64,000 nt of DNA from Polynucleobacter sp. IMCC 30228 (GTDB taxonomy: Bacteria; Pseudomonadota; Gammaproteobacteria; Burkholderiales; Burkholderiaceae). Both the position numbers and the translations under genes were made by a program. The DNA lies in contig NZ_JAJVCS010000001.1 in NCBI RefSeq assembly GCF_021395205.1, positions 558,001 through 622,000 of the forward strand, given 5' to 3'. Of this stretch, positions 27,420 to 36,717 are shown piece by piece; the first letter of the stretch is position 1; every line of letters starts with the position of its first letter. Under the pieces are notes generated by a model. That model saw nothing but the letters and a program-made list of their open reading frames with translations, was not told the DNA's origin and did no database searches.

Positions 27420-28409
27420 TTAATCGATTTTAATACCTGCATCTTTTACTACACGGCGCCAATTGATAATGCTGTCTCGAATGTATTTACTATATTCCTC
27501 AGGCGTGCCGCCAACCACATTAAAACCAAGCTCAGTAAGGCGTGTACGAATCTCAGGCATTTGCAGTACTTTATTCATTTCCTGATTTATCTTCAGAATA
27601 ATGTCGCGCGGTGTAGCTGCTGGTGCCAGCACGCCCCAGTATGAACTAGCTTGACTAACCGCAGCTAAACCTACTTCACTAAAAGTAGGCACATTCGGTA
27701 AAGCGGGTGAGCGGGTATAGCCAGTGACCGCAAGGGCGCGCAGTTGACCGTTATCAATAAAGGCTTTGCTAGAGCTAATGTTAGTAAAAGTTGCCGCAAC
27801 CTGACCCGCAACCGTATCTGTTACTGCTGGTCCCGCCCCCTTATATGGAGCATGAATCATATCGATTCCTGCAGTAAGTTTAAATAATTCACCGGTGAGA
27901 TGTGAGGAGGTGCCCGCTCCAGCAGAAGCATAAGCTAAGGCGCCATTTTTCGTTTTTGCAAGCGCAATTAATTCACTAACAGTTTTTGCTGGTACAGCCG
28001 GATTGACGACGAGTGCACTCGCTCCCGAGGTCAGCAAAATGACAGCAGTAAGATCCTTAATACTGTCATAGGGTATTTTTTGTAAGAGCGCAGGATTTGA
28101 AGTAAAGGCAGTGTCAACAACCACAAAAGTGTAGCCATCGGGCTGGCTGCGCACGACCATTTCCGTGCCAATTGTGCTGCCCGAGCCAGGGCGATTTTCC
28201 AGAATAATTTGCTGACCTAATAATTCAGTCAGCTTGGGCGCAATGATGCGCATTTGCATATCTGTGCCCCCGCCGGGCGCAAATGGGATGACAAACTTTA
28301 TAGGCCTATCGGGATAGGCAGCTAATGCCATACCCCCATGCAAAGCCCCAAGCGCAATCAGGCTTAAAAGAAGTTGTCGATAAATACTACTGAAACCTAT
28401 TGAATGCAT
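27420..28409 (-). CDS. Tripartite tricarboxylate transporter (TctC/Bug) substrate-binding protein
   Basis: The 329-residue precursor has a signal peptide (about residues 1-31, ending ALAAYP) and the Bug-family start YPDRPIKFVIPFAPGGGTD, with ENRPGSGSTIGTE and NPALLQKIPYD further on. These periplasmic proteins bind carboxylates, often for TctAB permeases; no tctAB gene is adjacent, which is usual for the expanded Bug family in Burkholderiales. It heads the three-gene set, 39 bp before the UxaA-type gene. Confidence 0.92.
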   Translation of the reverse strand: MHSIGFSSIYRQLLLSLIALGALHGGMALAAYPDRPIKFVIPFAPGGGTDMQMRIIAPKLTELLGQQIILENRPGSGSTIGTEMVVRSQPDGYTFVVVDTAFTSNPALLQKIPYDSIKDLTAVILLTSGASALVVNPAVPAKTVSELIALAKTKNGALAYASAGAGTSSHLTGELFKLTAGIDMIHAPYKGAGPAVTDTVAGQVAATFTNISSSKAFIDNGQLRALAVTGYTRSPALPNVPTFSEVGLAAVSQASSYWGVLAPAATPRDIILKINQEMNKVLQMPEIRTRLTELGFNVVGGTPEEYSKYIRDSIINWRRVVKDAGIKID

Positions 28410-28513
28410 GATTGCTCCCTATTTTTACGTTCAATTTACCTGATTGCTGCGGGCAATACTAAATAAGCGTGGATTTAGACGTCATTATCGCGATCATTTA
28501 TAATTATCAGTTC

Positions 28514-28590
28514 GGCGAATTAGCTCAGCTGGTTAGAGCGACGGAATCATAATCCGCAGGTCCGGGGTTCAAATCCCTGATTCGCCACCA
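28514..28590 (+). tRNA. tRNA-Met (anticodon CAT)
   Basis: The 77-nt cloverleaf has acceptor stem GGCGAAT/ATTCGCC, D arm GCTC...GAGC, anticodon loop ATCATAA with CAT, T arm CGGGG TTCAAAT CCCTG and an encoded CCA end. Base pairing in all four arms was checked by eye, with one weak pair at the top of the anticodon stem. G1-C72 pairing fits the elongator and not the initiator form. A lysidine-modified Ile-CAT tRNA is the main alternative. Confidence 0.93.
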
Positions 28591-28704
28591 TTTTTGCACA
28601 TCAATGCGTAGTTAAACCGAGCCCAGTATTCACTGATGTCCAGTTTTAGATACCGCTTTACTGAATCAGATTGTCTATGTAAAAGGTTTAATGGTGCGCC
28701 AAGA

Positions 28705-30162
28705 ATGAGACATAACCCTAGAACAAGTTTTAACAACCAACTATGTTGGCTAGCTTTTGCCATTACATTGATAGCGGGCAGTGGGATTGCCCTGGCGCAA
28801 AAAAAGCCTGCCATTGATAAACCTAAAAATATTATTATTCTTTTTGCTGATGGGGTGGCCGGAACTCAAATAGACTTTGGTCGGTATTCAAGCGAACTAT
28901 TACGCCAACAGGAGTTCGCATTAACCTCAATCGTGATGAATCAAGGTAGTTTTGGGCTAATGCATACCGAGTCGGCAACTGCTTATGTAACTGATTCTGC
29001 GGCTGCTGGTTCTGCAATGTCAATTGGGCAAAAGGTAAATAACGGAGTAATTTCAATCACACCTGATGGGAGGTCGCCAAGCACTATTCTTGCGCTAGCA
29101 AAACAGCAGGGCAAAAAAATTGGCATTATTTCTACAGCAGCTATCTACGACGCGAGCCCCGCTGCTTTTACGGTACATGCTAAATCTCGCCGAGATAGTG
29201 AGCATATTGTGAATCAATATGCAGAGCTAATGCCTGATGTATTAATGGGCGGTGGCGCAGACTACTTCAAACCCAAAAATGAAATCGGCGGTAAACGCCA
29301 AGACGGTAGAAATATGATTGATTTTTTCAAAGCAAAAAATTATCAAGTGGTACAGGATACAAAGCAGCTGGCAGGAATAAAACCAGGCAAAGTTTTAGGC
29401 CTATTTTCTGATGAAGACCTAGATTTTGAAATTGATCGTGACACAGCTTTACAACCTAGTTTGGCACAAATGTTAGGTGCTGCATTACAAGCACTAGCGG
29501 GCCAATTAACGCCTAGATCAAACGGCTTTATTCTTTTTGTTGAAAATGAAAACACCGATTCGGCAGGGCATCGTAATGATGTGGCGGCACTAATGCGCGA
29601 TTTATGGAGTTTCGATGATGCTATAAAAGTGGCCATCGCGTTTCAAAAAAAATCACCAGATACCTTAATTATCGTTACCAGCGATCATGAGACGGGTGGA
29701 TTTTCTCCTACCTATGGCCGTAAAAATAATGGTCCGTCAGGGGCAAATAATTATTTAAATGTAACGGCTAGTGAGCTTAAACAAATTGCGGAGTATAAAA
29801 TTTCCTTGCAGGAAGCCACAGATCAGTTAGCGCTCAAGCGGAAAGAGGGCTATAGCAAAGAAAAATTGAGTGAATTTTTATCAGAGCAGTTGCTAAAAAA
29901 TTTCCCCGAATTAAATTTAGATGCTGACCTGCGGGAAAAGATTTTGTTGAATCAATCCTTGGGACTCAATTTCAATTACTCGACCGCCAATTCCTTAGGC
30001 ATGGCAATTGCCAGGCAGACAGGTTTCTATTGGGGCACTTCTGGGCATACCAGCGAGCCAGTAATTGTTGCTGCTATTGGTCCGGGGGCCAAAATATTTA
30101 ATGGTTATCTAGACAATACTGATTTTGCGAAAAAAATAAAACAATTATTAGAAATTCAGTAA
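28705..30162 (+). CDS. Periplasmic alkaline phosphatase (PhoA superfamily)
   Basis: The 485-residue precursor has a signal peptide ending IALAQ (about residue 32). Active-site features are intact: nucleophile Ser98 in YVTDSAAAGSAMS, metal ligands in LFADGVAG, VENENTDSAGHRN, TSDHETGGF and SGHTSEPV. The enzyme hydrolyses phosphomonoesters to free phosphate and is usually induced on phosphate starvation; no clear Pho box was found. ATG 28705 starts a proper signal peptide; an earlier in-frame ATG at 28636 would add a non-signal-like extension starting only 46 bp after the tRNA. Confidence 0.9.
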   Translation: MRHNPRTSFNNQLCWLAFAITLIAGSGIALAQKKPAIDKPKNIIILFADGVAGTQIDFGRYSSELLRQQEFALTSIVMNQGSFGLMHTESATAYVTDSAAAGSAMSIGQKVNNGVISITPDGRSPSTILALAKQQGKKIGIISTAAIYDASPAAFTVHAKSRRDSEHIVNQYAELMPDVLMGGGADYFKPKNEIGGKRQDGRNMIDFFKAKNYQVVQDTKQLAGIKPGKVLGLFSDEDLDFEIDRDTALQPSLAQMLGAALQALAGQLTPRSNGFILFVENENTDSAGHRNDVAALMRDLWSFDDAIKVAIAFQKKSPDTLIIVTSDHETGGFSPTYGRKNNGPSGANNYLNVTASELKQIAEYKISLQEATDQLALKRKEGYSKEKLSEFLSEQLLKNFPELNLDADLREKILLNQSLGLNFNYSTANSLGMAIARQTGFYWGTSGHTSEPVIVAAIGPGAKIFNGYLDNTDFAKKIKQLLEIQ

Positions 30163-30211
30163 AACTACAAGCTAAGTCACCATTTTTTCGTTTATTCAGT
30201 ATGCTATCAAA

Positions 30212-30781
30212 ATGCCAATCACCAAATTAAGATCTTCATTCCTACTTTCTTCCATCGCACTCATTGCCGCAGTGCTGGTTTCGCTAGTGGGCTGCTCAAG
30301 CACGTCCGTGTCGCTTTATGCTGCACAACAACCCAAGTTGGTGTTGCCTGAATATTTTAATGGGACGCTTGATGCTTATGGTTTGTTCACTGATCGCAGC
30401 GACGCAGTAGTCAAACGTTTTACTGTCGTGATAAAAGCCAATTGGGTTATTAAGGATGGCAAAAATGTGGGCACACTCGATGAAGATTTCACTTATTCAG
30501 ATGGCACTAAACAAAGACGTATTTGGACTTTAGTAGAAACTGCTCCAGGGCGCTATTCAGGGACAGCGAGCGATGTGGTAGGCGAGGCGCTAGGCGAGGT
30601 TGCTGGCAATGCATTGAATTGGCAGTACACCTTGGCGCTGCCCGTCGATGGCTCAATTTATCACGTGCAATTTGAAGACTGGATGTACTTAATGACCGAT
30701 AAGGTGATGTTAAATAAAGCCAAAATGAGTAAGTTTGGTATTTATCTCGGTGAAGTTACACTCGCTTTTTATAAGCGCTAA
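30212..30781 (+). CDS. DUF3833 lipoprotein
   Basis: The 189-residue precursor has a lipoprotein signal peptide with lipobox SLVGCSS. The mature part resembles DUF3833: YFNGTLDAYGLFTDRSDAVV, EDFTYSDGTKQRRIWTL and QFEDWMYLMTDKVMLNKAKM. It is probably anchored in the outer membrane facing the periplasm; the family has no established biochemical function. A DUF2878 membrane-protein gene follows directly, a pairing that recurs in proteobacteria near DUF1365 and lipid-related genes. Confidence 0.82.
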   Translation: MPITKLRSSFLLSSIALIAAVLVSLVGCSSTSVSLYAAQQPKLVLPEYFNGTLDAYGLFTDRSDAVVKRFTVVIKANWVIKDGKNVGTLDEDFTYSDGTKQRRIWTLVETAPGRYSGTASDVVGEALGEVAGNALNWQYTLALPVDGSIYHVQFEDWMYLMTDKVMLNKAKMSKFGIYLGEVTLAFYKR

Positions 30782-30797
30782 GCGCAAACAGTTCACT

Positions 30798-31340
30798 GTG
30801 CGACAAAAAATTGCTAATTTTGTTTTATTTCAGGTAGGCTGGTTTGCTTGTATTTTTGGGGGTGCCTTTGGCTATGTCATGGGTGCCGTAATTTTTTCCC
30901 TAGCCTTGGTAGCCGTTTCAGTCTGGCAGGCACCTTTTAAAAAGGCAGAAATCAGCTTATTCCTTAAAATTGGGCTGTATGGACTTGTTGGCGATACGCT
31001 GCTACAGCACTTAGGGCTTCTACACTTTAAATCCCCAGTACCCTGGCCATTTCTTTCGCCCATTTGGATGTGGACCCTATGGGTTTTATTTGCCACCACC
31101 CTCAATCAGTCGATGGCCTGGCTGCAGGGCAAACCTCTAATAGCCGCCTTATTGGGAAGTATCTTTGGCCCACTTTCTTACATAGCTGGCGTTGAAATGG
31201 GTGCGGCAACTTGGGGTAATCAAACCCAAGCCATTGTTTTAATTGGACTTATTTGGGCAATTGGCATGCCTATTTTTCTATTTTGGGCTAAACAAGTGCC
31301 AAAAATAGCACCCCTCACAGAAAAAAATAGCCCTAAATAA
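30798..31340 (+). CDS. DUF2878 integral membrane protein
   Basis: This protein of about 180 residues has five or six membrane segments, with the DUF2878-like segments NFVLFQVGWFACIFGGAFG and GPLSYIAGVEMGAATWG. The function is unknown. GTG 30798 is preferred because it follows the DUF3833 stop and matches the usual family N-terminus; a TTG at 30735 would overlap the preceding gene by 47 bp. It is followed by the recA promoter region. Confidence 0.75.
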   Translation: MRQKIANFVLFQVGWFACIFGGAFGYVMGAVIFSLALVAVSVWQAPFKKAEISLFLKIGLYGLVGDTLLQHLGLLHFKSPVPWPFLSPIWMWTLWVLFATTLNQSMAWLQGKPLIAALLGSIFGPLSYIAGVEMGAATWGNQTQAIVLIGLIWAIGMPIFLFWAKQVPKIAPLTEKNSPK

Positions 31341-31361
31341 ATTGAGTGCTTGCAAAGACTA

Positions 31362-31377
31362 CTGTTTTTATATACAG
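31362..31377. promoter_or_regulatory. LexA (SOS) box of recA
   Basis: CTGTTTTTATATACAG fits the CTGT-N8-ACAG consensus of proteobacterial LexA exactly. It overlaps a plausible promoter (TTGCAA at 31350-31355, 17-nt spacer, TACAGT at 31373-31378), so bound LexA would block the -10 region. It lies 72 bp upstream of the recA ATG. Confidence 0.9.
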
Positions 31378-31448
31378 TAACTCCTAAGTTGTTAGTAACA
31401 AAGAAACAGGACACGGGCCAAGCCCAGTTAAAAGCGAAAAGGATAGCC

Positions 31449-32543
31449 ATGGAAGACAAGAAAAAATCAGCCTCATCCGAGTTTGACGGCATGAGCGGAG
31501 ATAAACAAAAGGCGCTATCAGCAGCTTTAGCGCAAATTGAAAAACAATTTGGTAAAGGCTCGATCATGCGATTGGGCGATGCTGAAATCAATCGCGATAT
31601 ACAAGTTGTATCAAGCGGTTCTTTAGGGCTCGATGTTGCCTTAGGCGTTGGGGGCTTAGCGCGTGGCCGGGTAATAGAAATATACGGTCCTGAAGCATCG
31701 GGCAAAACTACACTCACACTGCATGCCATCGCCGAGATGCAAAAAATTGGTGGCACGTGCGCATTCATTGATGCTGAACATGCCTTAGATGTGCAGTATG
31801 CAACCCGCTTGGGAGTAGATGTAAATAACCTCTTAATTTCTCAGCCAGATACGGGTGAGCAAGCACTTGAAATTGCTGATGCATTAGTACGCTCAGGTTC
31901 AATCGATTTAATTGTGATCGACTCCGTAGCTGCATTAGTGCCTCGTGCTGAAATCGAAGGTGATATGGGCGATTCATTACCTGGACTACAGGCACGGTTA
32001 ATGAGCCAAGCGCTTCGTAAATTAACTGGCACTATCAAACGAACCAATTCAATGGTCATTTTCATCAATCAAATTCGGATGAAGATTGGCGTGATGTTTG
32101 GCTCCCCAGAAACGACTACAGGCGGTAATGCCTTAAAGTTTTATGCCACTATGCGTTTAGATATTCGTCGCATTGGCAGTATCAAGAAGGGCGATGAAGT
32201 AGTTGGCAATGAAACCCGTGTGAAGGTGGTAAAAAACAAAGTGTCGCCCCCATTCCGTGAAGCGATCTTCGATATCATGTATGGCACGGGTATTTCGCGC
32301 GAGGGAGAAATTATCGACATGGGCGTTGAGGCCGACATCGTCGAAAAATCAGGCTCTTGGTATAGCTATAACACAGAGCGCATTGGCCAAGGCAAAGATA
32401 ATGCGCGCGAATTCTTAAAAGAAAATCCAGAAATTGCTAAAGAAATTGAAGCCAAAATTCGGGAGAAATTAGGCGTTAAGTCGGGCACACAAGTGGTTGC
32501 CAGTGTGCTGAGTGATGAGGAACTCGAGTCGGCTGATGCCTGA
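31449..32543 (+). CDS. recA: Recombinase RecA
   Basis: The 364-residue DNA-dependent ATPase mediates homologous strand exchange and triggers LexA self-cleavage. The Walker A motif GPEASGKT, Walker [13 protein letters not shown] and the L2 loop [16 protein letters not shown] are present. ATG 31449 with AAAGGA upstream gives the canonical N-terminus [12 protein letters not shown]; the longer in-frame TTG at 31350 lies inside the promoter and LexA box and is rejected. recX overlaps the 3' end. Confidence 0.98.
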   Translation: MEDKKKSASSEFDGMSGDKQKALSAALAQIEKQFGKGSIMRLGDAEINRDIQVVSSGSLGLDVALGVGGLARGRVIEIYGPEASGKTTLTLHAIAEMQKIGGTCAFIDAEHALDVQYATRLGVDVNNLLISQPDTGEQALEIADALVRSGSIDLIVIDSVAALVPRAEIEGDMGDSLPGLQARLMSQALRKLTGTIKRTNSMVIFINQIRMKIGVMFGSPETTTGGNALKFYATMRLDIRRIGSIKKGDEVVGNETRVKVVKNKVSPPFREAIFDIMYGTGISREGEIIDMGVEADIVEKSGSWYSYNTERIGQGKDNAREFLKENPEIAKEIEAKIREKLGVKSGTQVVASVLSDEELESADA

Positions 32544-33042
32544 TTCAGGTGATGTTCTAAAAGCCCGTAAGTCGCAAAGCCCGAGTCTCAAAGCTCGGGC
32601 TTTGCGACTTTTATCTTTGCGCGAGTACAGCCGTAAAGACCTAGGTAGTAAATTAAGTGAATACGCCTCTCAAATAGACCTAGTCGAAGGCGATAACATG
32701 CTCACGATCGAAAGCATTCTCGATGATTTTGAGCAACGTGGTTGGTTGTCTGATACCCGTTTTGCCGAAGCTTTAGTGCGCCGCCGTAGCGAGCGCTATG
32801 GGATGCGAAAAATTCAAGGCGAATTAAATAGAGCAGGGGTCAGTTCCGAGCATAGCGCTGAACTACTTGAACAATTGAAGTTAAGCGAATTTACCCGCGC
32901 TAAAGAGCTGTGGGAGAGAAAGTTTGACCTTATCGCTACTGAACCCAAAGAACGTGCCCGGCAATACCGATTTTTAGTCTCCAAAGGCTTTAATGCTGAT
33001 CTAGTGGCTAGAATTATCAGCGGTAAGCCCAATAAGCAGTAA
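32536..33042 (+). CDS. recX: Regulatory protein RecX
   Basis: The protein of about 168 residues modulates RecA filament growth. It has the RecX three-helix repeats, with [20 protein letters not shown] at the N-terminus and the segment beginning [23 protein letters not shown] 32536 overlaps the recA stop by 8 bp and gives the usual start; GTG 32512 or ATG 32515 are alternatives with longer overlap. Overlap implies coupled translation at a level below recA. Confidence 0.92.
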   Translation: MPDSGDVLKARKSQSPSLKARALRLLSLREYSRKDLGSKLSEYASQIDLVEGDNMLTIESILDDFEQRGWLSDTRFAEALVRRRSERYGMRKIQGELNRAGVSSEHSAELLEQLKLSEFTRAKELWERKFDLIATEPKERARQYRFLVSKGFNADLVARIISGKPNKQ

Positions 33043-33132
33043 CTACCCTCGGGGCATAAAACGCTGCCTCGACACGGCAAAATGCTAGACTTACGCAGTT
33101 AAGCCCAGTCAAATCCCGTTTCAGGAGTAGTT

Positions 33133-34299
33133 ATGAAAATTCACGAATACCAAAGCAAAGCAATTTTGCGCCAATTTCATGTTCCAGTACCCAATGGCAT
33201 GCCTGTATTTAGCGTAGATGAGGCCTTACAGGCTGCAGAAAAATTGGGTGGTCCAGTATGGGTCGTAAAAGCACAAATTCATGCTGGGGGACGCGGTAAA
33301 GGAGGTGGGGTTAAGTTGGCAAAAAATATGGCGGAAGTAAAAACCTTTGCCAGTGAAATTTTGGGTATGCAACTGATTACCCATCAAACCAGCCCCAGCG
33401 GCCAAAAAGTACGGCGACTATTAATTGAAGATGGAGCCGACATCAAAAAAGAGTACTACTTCAGCATCTTGACCGATCGAGCCACGCAAAAAAATGTGGT
33501 CATGGCATCGAGTGAAGGTGGCATGGATATTGAAGAAGTTGCCGCTAAAACGCCAGAAAAAATTATTAAAGTCTTTGTCGATCCTTTGGTAGGATTAACC
33601 GATACTCAATGTGACGAAATTGCCAATGGTATTGGTATTCCTGCTAGTTCGTTACCTCAGGCGCGTGAAGTATTTAAGAATTTATATAAAACCTATTGGG
33701 ATACCGATGCTTCATTGGTGGAAATTAATCCTTTGATATTAGAAGGAAACGGCAATATCAAAGCGCTCGATGCCAAGTTTGATTTTGATGCCAATGCCTT
33801 ATATCGTCATCCCGAAATCGTGGCTTATCGTGATGAGGATGAAGAAGATCCCGCAGAAATTGAAGCCTCTAAATTTGATTTGGCTTATATCTCACTTGAC
33901 GGCAATATTGGCTGTTTAGTTAATGGTGCTGGCTTAGCCATGGCAACTATGGATACCATCAAATTATTTGGCGGTGAACCAGCGAACTTTTTAGATGTTG
34001 GTGGCGGCGCTAATGCAGAAAAAGTCACTGAAGCATTTAAGATCATGCTAAAAAATAAAAGTGTGAAGGCCATCTTGGTGAATATTTTTGGTGGCATTAT
34101 GAAATGCGACGTCATTGCTGAGGGTGTTGTTACAGCATGCAAAGCCGTTAACCTTTCAGTGCCATTAGTAGTGCGAATGAAAGGCACCAACGAAGATTTA
34201 GGCAAAAAGATTTTGGCCGACTCAGGCTTGCCCATCATTAGCGCCGACTCGATGGCCGAAGCCGCAACTAAAGTAGTGGCTGCAGTAAAGGCTGCTTAG
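33133..34299 (+). CDS. sucC: Succinate--CoA ligase (ADP-forming) beta subunit
   Basis: The 388-residue ATP-grasp subunit of succinyl-CoA synthetase acts in the TCA cycle. It starts [15 protein letters not shown] and carries the nucleotide-binding [16 protein letters not shown] and the C-terminal [21 protein letters not shown] precedes the ATG with good spacing. sucD follows after 74 bp. Confidence 0.97.
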   Translation: MKIHEYQSKAILRQFHVPVPNGMPVFSVDEALQAAEKLGGPVWVVKAQIHAGGRGKGGGVKLAKNMAEVKTFASEILGMQLITHQTSPSGQKVRRLLIEDGADIKKEYYFSILTDRATQKNVVMASSEGGMDIEEVAAKTPEKIIKVFVDPLVGLTDTQCDEIANGIGIPASSLPQAREVFKNLYKTYWDTDASLVEINPLILEGNGNIKALDAKFDFDANALYRHPEIVAYRDEDEEDPAEIEASKFDLAYISLDGNIGCLVNGAGLAMATMDTIKLFGGEPANFLDVGGGANAEKVTEAFKIMLKNKSVKAILVNIFGGIMKCDVIAEGVVTACKAVNLSVPLVVRMKGTNEDLGKKILADSGLPIISADSMAEAATKVVAAVKAA

Positions 34300-34373
34300 T
34301 ACTACTTCATACCCATACAAACTCGTTAGTTAAAGCCACTCATTTAGTTATCTCAATAATTAGGAATTAGATT

Positions 34374-35267
34374 ATGTCAATTTTGATTAATAAAAATACC
34401 AAAGTGATTACCCAAGGAATCACGGGCAAGACCGGTCAATTTCATACTGAAAAATGTCAGGAATACGCGAATGGTAAAAATTGCTTCGTGGCAGGAGTCA
34501 ATCCAAAAAAAGCGGGCGAATCGATTTTCAATATCCCCATTTTTGGCACGGTAAAAGAGGCTGCACAACAAACGGGTGCAACCGTATCGGTTATTTATGT
34601 ACCCCCACCTGGTGCCGCTGCTGCTATTTGGGAAGCGGTCGAAGCGGATTTAGATTTTGTAATTTGCATCACTGAGGGTATTCCAGTGCGCGACATGTTG
34701 GAAGTACGCAATAAAATGCGCGCTAAGGAAGCCCAAGGTGGCAAAAAAACCCTCTTGTTAGGCCCAAATTGCCCCGGAATTATTACCCCTGAAGAAATCA
34801 AAATTGGCATCATGCCAGGCCATATTCATCGGAAAGGCCGCATTGGTGTGGTCAGTCGCTCGGGCACCTTAACCTATGAGGCAGTAGGGCAACTAACCGC
34901 AATTGGTTTAGGTCAATCAACTGCGGTAGGTATAGGCGGTGACCCCATCAATGGCTTAAAGCATATCGACATCATGAAGTTATTTAATGATGATCCCGAG
35001 ACCGATGCGGTCATTATGATTGGTGAAATCGGTGGCCCAGACGAAGCAGATGCAGCTCGCTGGTGCCAAAAGAATATGAAAAAGCCCATAGTGGGCTTTA
35101 TTGCTGGGGTTACAGCCCCTGCAGGTAAGCGTATGGGTCACGCTGGTGCATTGATTTCAGGCGGTGCCGATACGGCCGACGCAAAACTCGCAGTTATGGA
35201 AGAATGTGGTTTCAAGGTCACACGCAACCCATCGGAAATGGCGGTTTTATTAAAGGCAATGCTATAA
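34374..35267 (+). CDS. sucD: Succinate--CoA ligase (ADP-forming) alpha subunit
   Basis: The 297-residue subunit binds CoA and carries the phosphohistidine, which lies in GKRMGHAGALISGGADTA; the family start NKNTKVITQGITGKTGQFH is clear. It works with SucC to convert succinyl-CoA to succinate with ATP formation. A TerC-family gene follows 72 bp downstream and may share the transcript, since the terminator lies after that gene. Confidence 0.97.
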   Translation: MSILINKNTKVITQGITGKTGQFHTEKCQEYANGKNCFVAGVNPKKAGESIFNIPIFGTVKEAAQQTGATVSVIYVPPPGAAAAIWEAVEADLDFVICITEGIPVRDMLEVRNKMRAKEAQGGKKTLLLGPNCPGIITPEEIKIGIMPGHIHRKGRIGVVSRSGTLTYEAVGQLTAIGLGQSTAVGIGGDPINGLKHIDIMKLFNDDPETDAVIMIGEIGGPDEADAARWCQKNMKKPIVGFIAGVTAPAGKRMGHAGALISGGADTADAKLAVMEECGFKVTRNPSEMAVLLKAML

Positions 35268-35339
35268 AAAGCAAGTGCGTAGACTCAAGCAAAGCAGCAT
35301 ATAAAAAGATGATAAAAAAATAGGAACTGAGGAGATTTT

Positions 35340-36056
35340 ATGGAATTAATGGCAGCATTTTCAGATGCATCGTTTTGGTTGGCGTTGGGCTCAATTATTG
35401 TGGCAAATATTTTGTTATCAGGCGATAACGCAGTGGTAATTGCTTTGGCCTCACGTAATTTGCAACCAAAACAACAAAAGACCGCAATTTTCTGGGGTAG
35501 TGCCGCCGCCATTATTCTCAGGGTAGTTTTAACCATTACCGCAGTGCAACTGCTGGGCTTACCTTACTTAAAAATCGTTGGCGCAATTTTATTGCTCTAT
35601 ATCGGCGTGCAATTACTAGCTGATAGCGATGAAGATCCCGAAATGAAGGCCGAGTCAAATATCTGGGGAGCAATCCGTACGATCTTGATCGCCGACTTAG
35701 TCATGAGTTTAGATAACGTTATTGCGGTTGCTGCAGCGGCTCAAAAAGGCCCTGAAGAAACGCGGCTATTACTACTCATCATTGGTTTGGGTTTATCCAT
35801 TCCATTGATTATTTTTGGTAGCACCATGCTATTAAAAGTAATGGAACGTTTCCCTGTAGTAATCACCCTAGGCGCAGGCTTATTGGGCTTGTTAGCTGGT
35901 GGTATGTTTGTTGAAGATCCTGCTATTAAAGAAACGATTCAAGTGGCAATGGAGGATGCACATACCACTTTTGAAATGGTAGGGGTCGTGTTTGTGGTAT
36001 TGCTGGGCACTTGGCTTAAAAGAAAAAATAGACGCAAACGAGCCCATAAAGCATAA
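35340..36056 (+). CDS. TerC-family integral membrane protein (YjbE type)
   Basis: The 238-residue protein has seven membrane segments. The two TerC repeats carry conserved acidic motifs in LSGDNAVVIALAS and DLVMSLDNVIAVAA, which in this family bind or pass metal ions such as manganese. A basic tail RKNRRKRAHKA ends the protein. GAGGAG precedes the ATG. Family members take part in metal export and metallation of exoenzymes; the specific role here is inferred. A terminator follows. Confidence 0.88.
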   Translation: MELMAAFSDASFWLALGSIIVANILLSGDNAVVIALASRNLQPKQQKTAIFWGSAAAIILRVVLTITAVQLLGLPYLKIVGAILLLYIGVQLLADSDEDPEMKAESNIWGAIRTILIADLVMSLDNVIAVAAAAQKGPEETRLLLLIIGLGLSIPLIIFGSTMLLKVMERFPVVITLGAGLLGLLAGGMFVEDPAIKETIQVAMEDAHTTFEMVGVVFVVLLGTWLKRKNRRKRAHKA

Positions 36057-36076
36057 GTGATTTACCACTTAATCTG

Positions 36077-36104
36077 AAAAGCCGACAAACAAAGTCGGCT
36101 TTTT
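36077..36104 (+). terminator. Rho-independent terminator after the TerC gene
   Basis: The stem AAAAGCCGAC / GTCGGCTTTT with the 7-nt loop AAACAAA is followed by more T residues. It lies 20 bp after the stop codon. Confidence 0.93.
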
Positions 36105-36180
36105 CTTATGCCTAAACGGCTTGAGTACTTGAGCATATGAGTTGATCATCCTATTTTCCACTCGAAAAGGATAGTTGAAC

Positions 36181-36663
36181 ATGAAAAAACGTAATGGCTT
36201 TACCTTAATTGAGGTGATGGTTGTTGTAGCCATCATTGGCATCTTGGTGGCGGTAGCTGTACCTCAATACCAAGACTATATTGCACGAAGTCGCATTGTT
36301 GAAGGCATGAATTTATCGTCAAGCGCAAAACTGGCTGTTACTGAAGTCTTTGCCAGCCGCGGTACTATTGCTATGGATGAAGCTACGAAAGGCGCTTTCT
36401 CATTTGTACCAACGCGCAGCGTTAAGCTGATAGAAATTTTGCCAAGCGGTGCAATTGCTATCGATTTTCAGCAATCTGTTTCTGTTGATGGTAAAAATGC
36501 TTTAGTTTTAATACCAACCAATGATCCCGATGCATCAATGCCAAGCGAGGTTGATTTATCAAAGCCTGCAGGCATGAATTGGGCCGGCGGATGGTCTTGT
36601 CGATCTAAAGAGTCAACGCTGCCACAACAATTGTTGCCGGCCGAATGTCGCTCTACCAAATAA
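36181..36663 (+). CDS. Type IV pilin-like protein
   Basis: The 160-residue prepilin has a short leader MKKRNG and the class III cleavage site [21 protein letters not shown], including the conserved Glu5. The region [20 protein letters not shown] is typical of PilA-type major pilins, and two cysteines near the C-terminus (SCRSK, AECRS) would form the D-region disulphide. AAGGA favours ATG 36181 over TTG 36175. No other pilus gene is adjacent, so it could be a PilA or a minor pilin/pseudopilin exported by a machinery encoded elsewhere. Confidence 0.9.
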   Translation: MKKRNGFTLIEVMVVVAIIGILVAVAVPQYQDYIARSRIVEGMNLSSSAKLAVTEVFASRGTIAMDEATKGAFSFVPTRSVKLIEILPSGAIAIDFQQSVSVDGKNALVLIPTNDPDASMPSEVDLSKPAGMNWAGGWSCRSKESTLPQQLLPAECRSTK

Positions 36664-36717
36664 GGTAAGCCTAGCTGCAGACCTTGAAATGCCGTAAGTG
36701 AGTCAGCTTAGTATTTA

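Noticed and set aside
28514..28590. Integrated element at tRNA-Met
   Set aside because: No integrase, no repeated tRNA 3' end was seen downstream, and neighbours are ordinary chromosomal genes.
28636..28704. N-terminal extension of the alkaline phosphatase
   Set aside because: It would displace the signal peptide from the N-terminus and begin close to the tRNA 3' end.
31350..31448. N-terminal extension of recA from TTG 31350
   Set aside because: This stretch contains the LexA box and promoter; ATG 31449 has a ribosome-binding site and gives the canonical RecA start.
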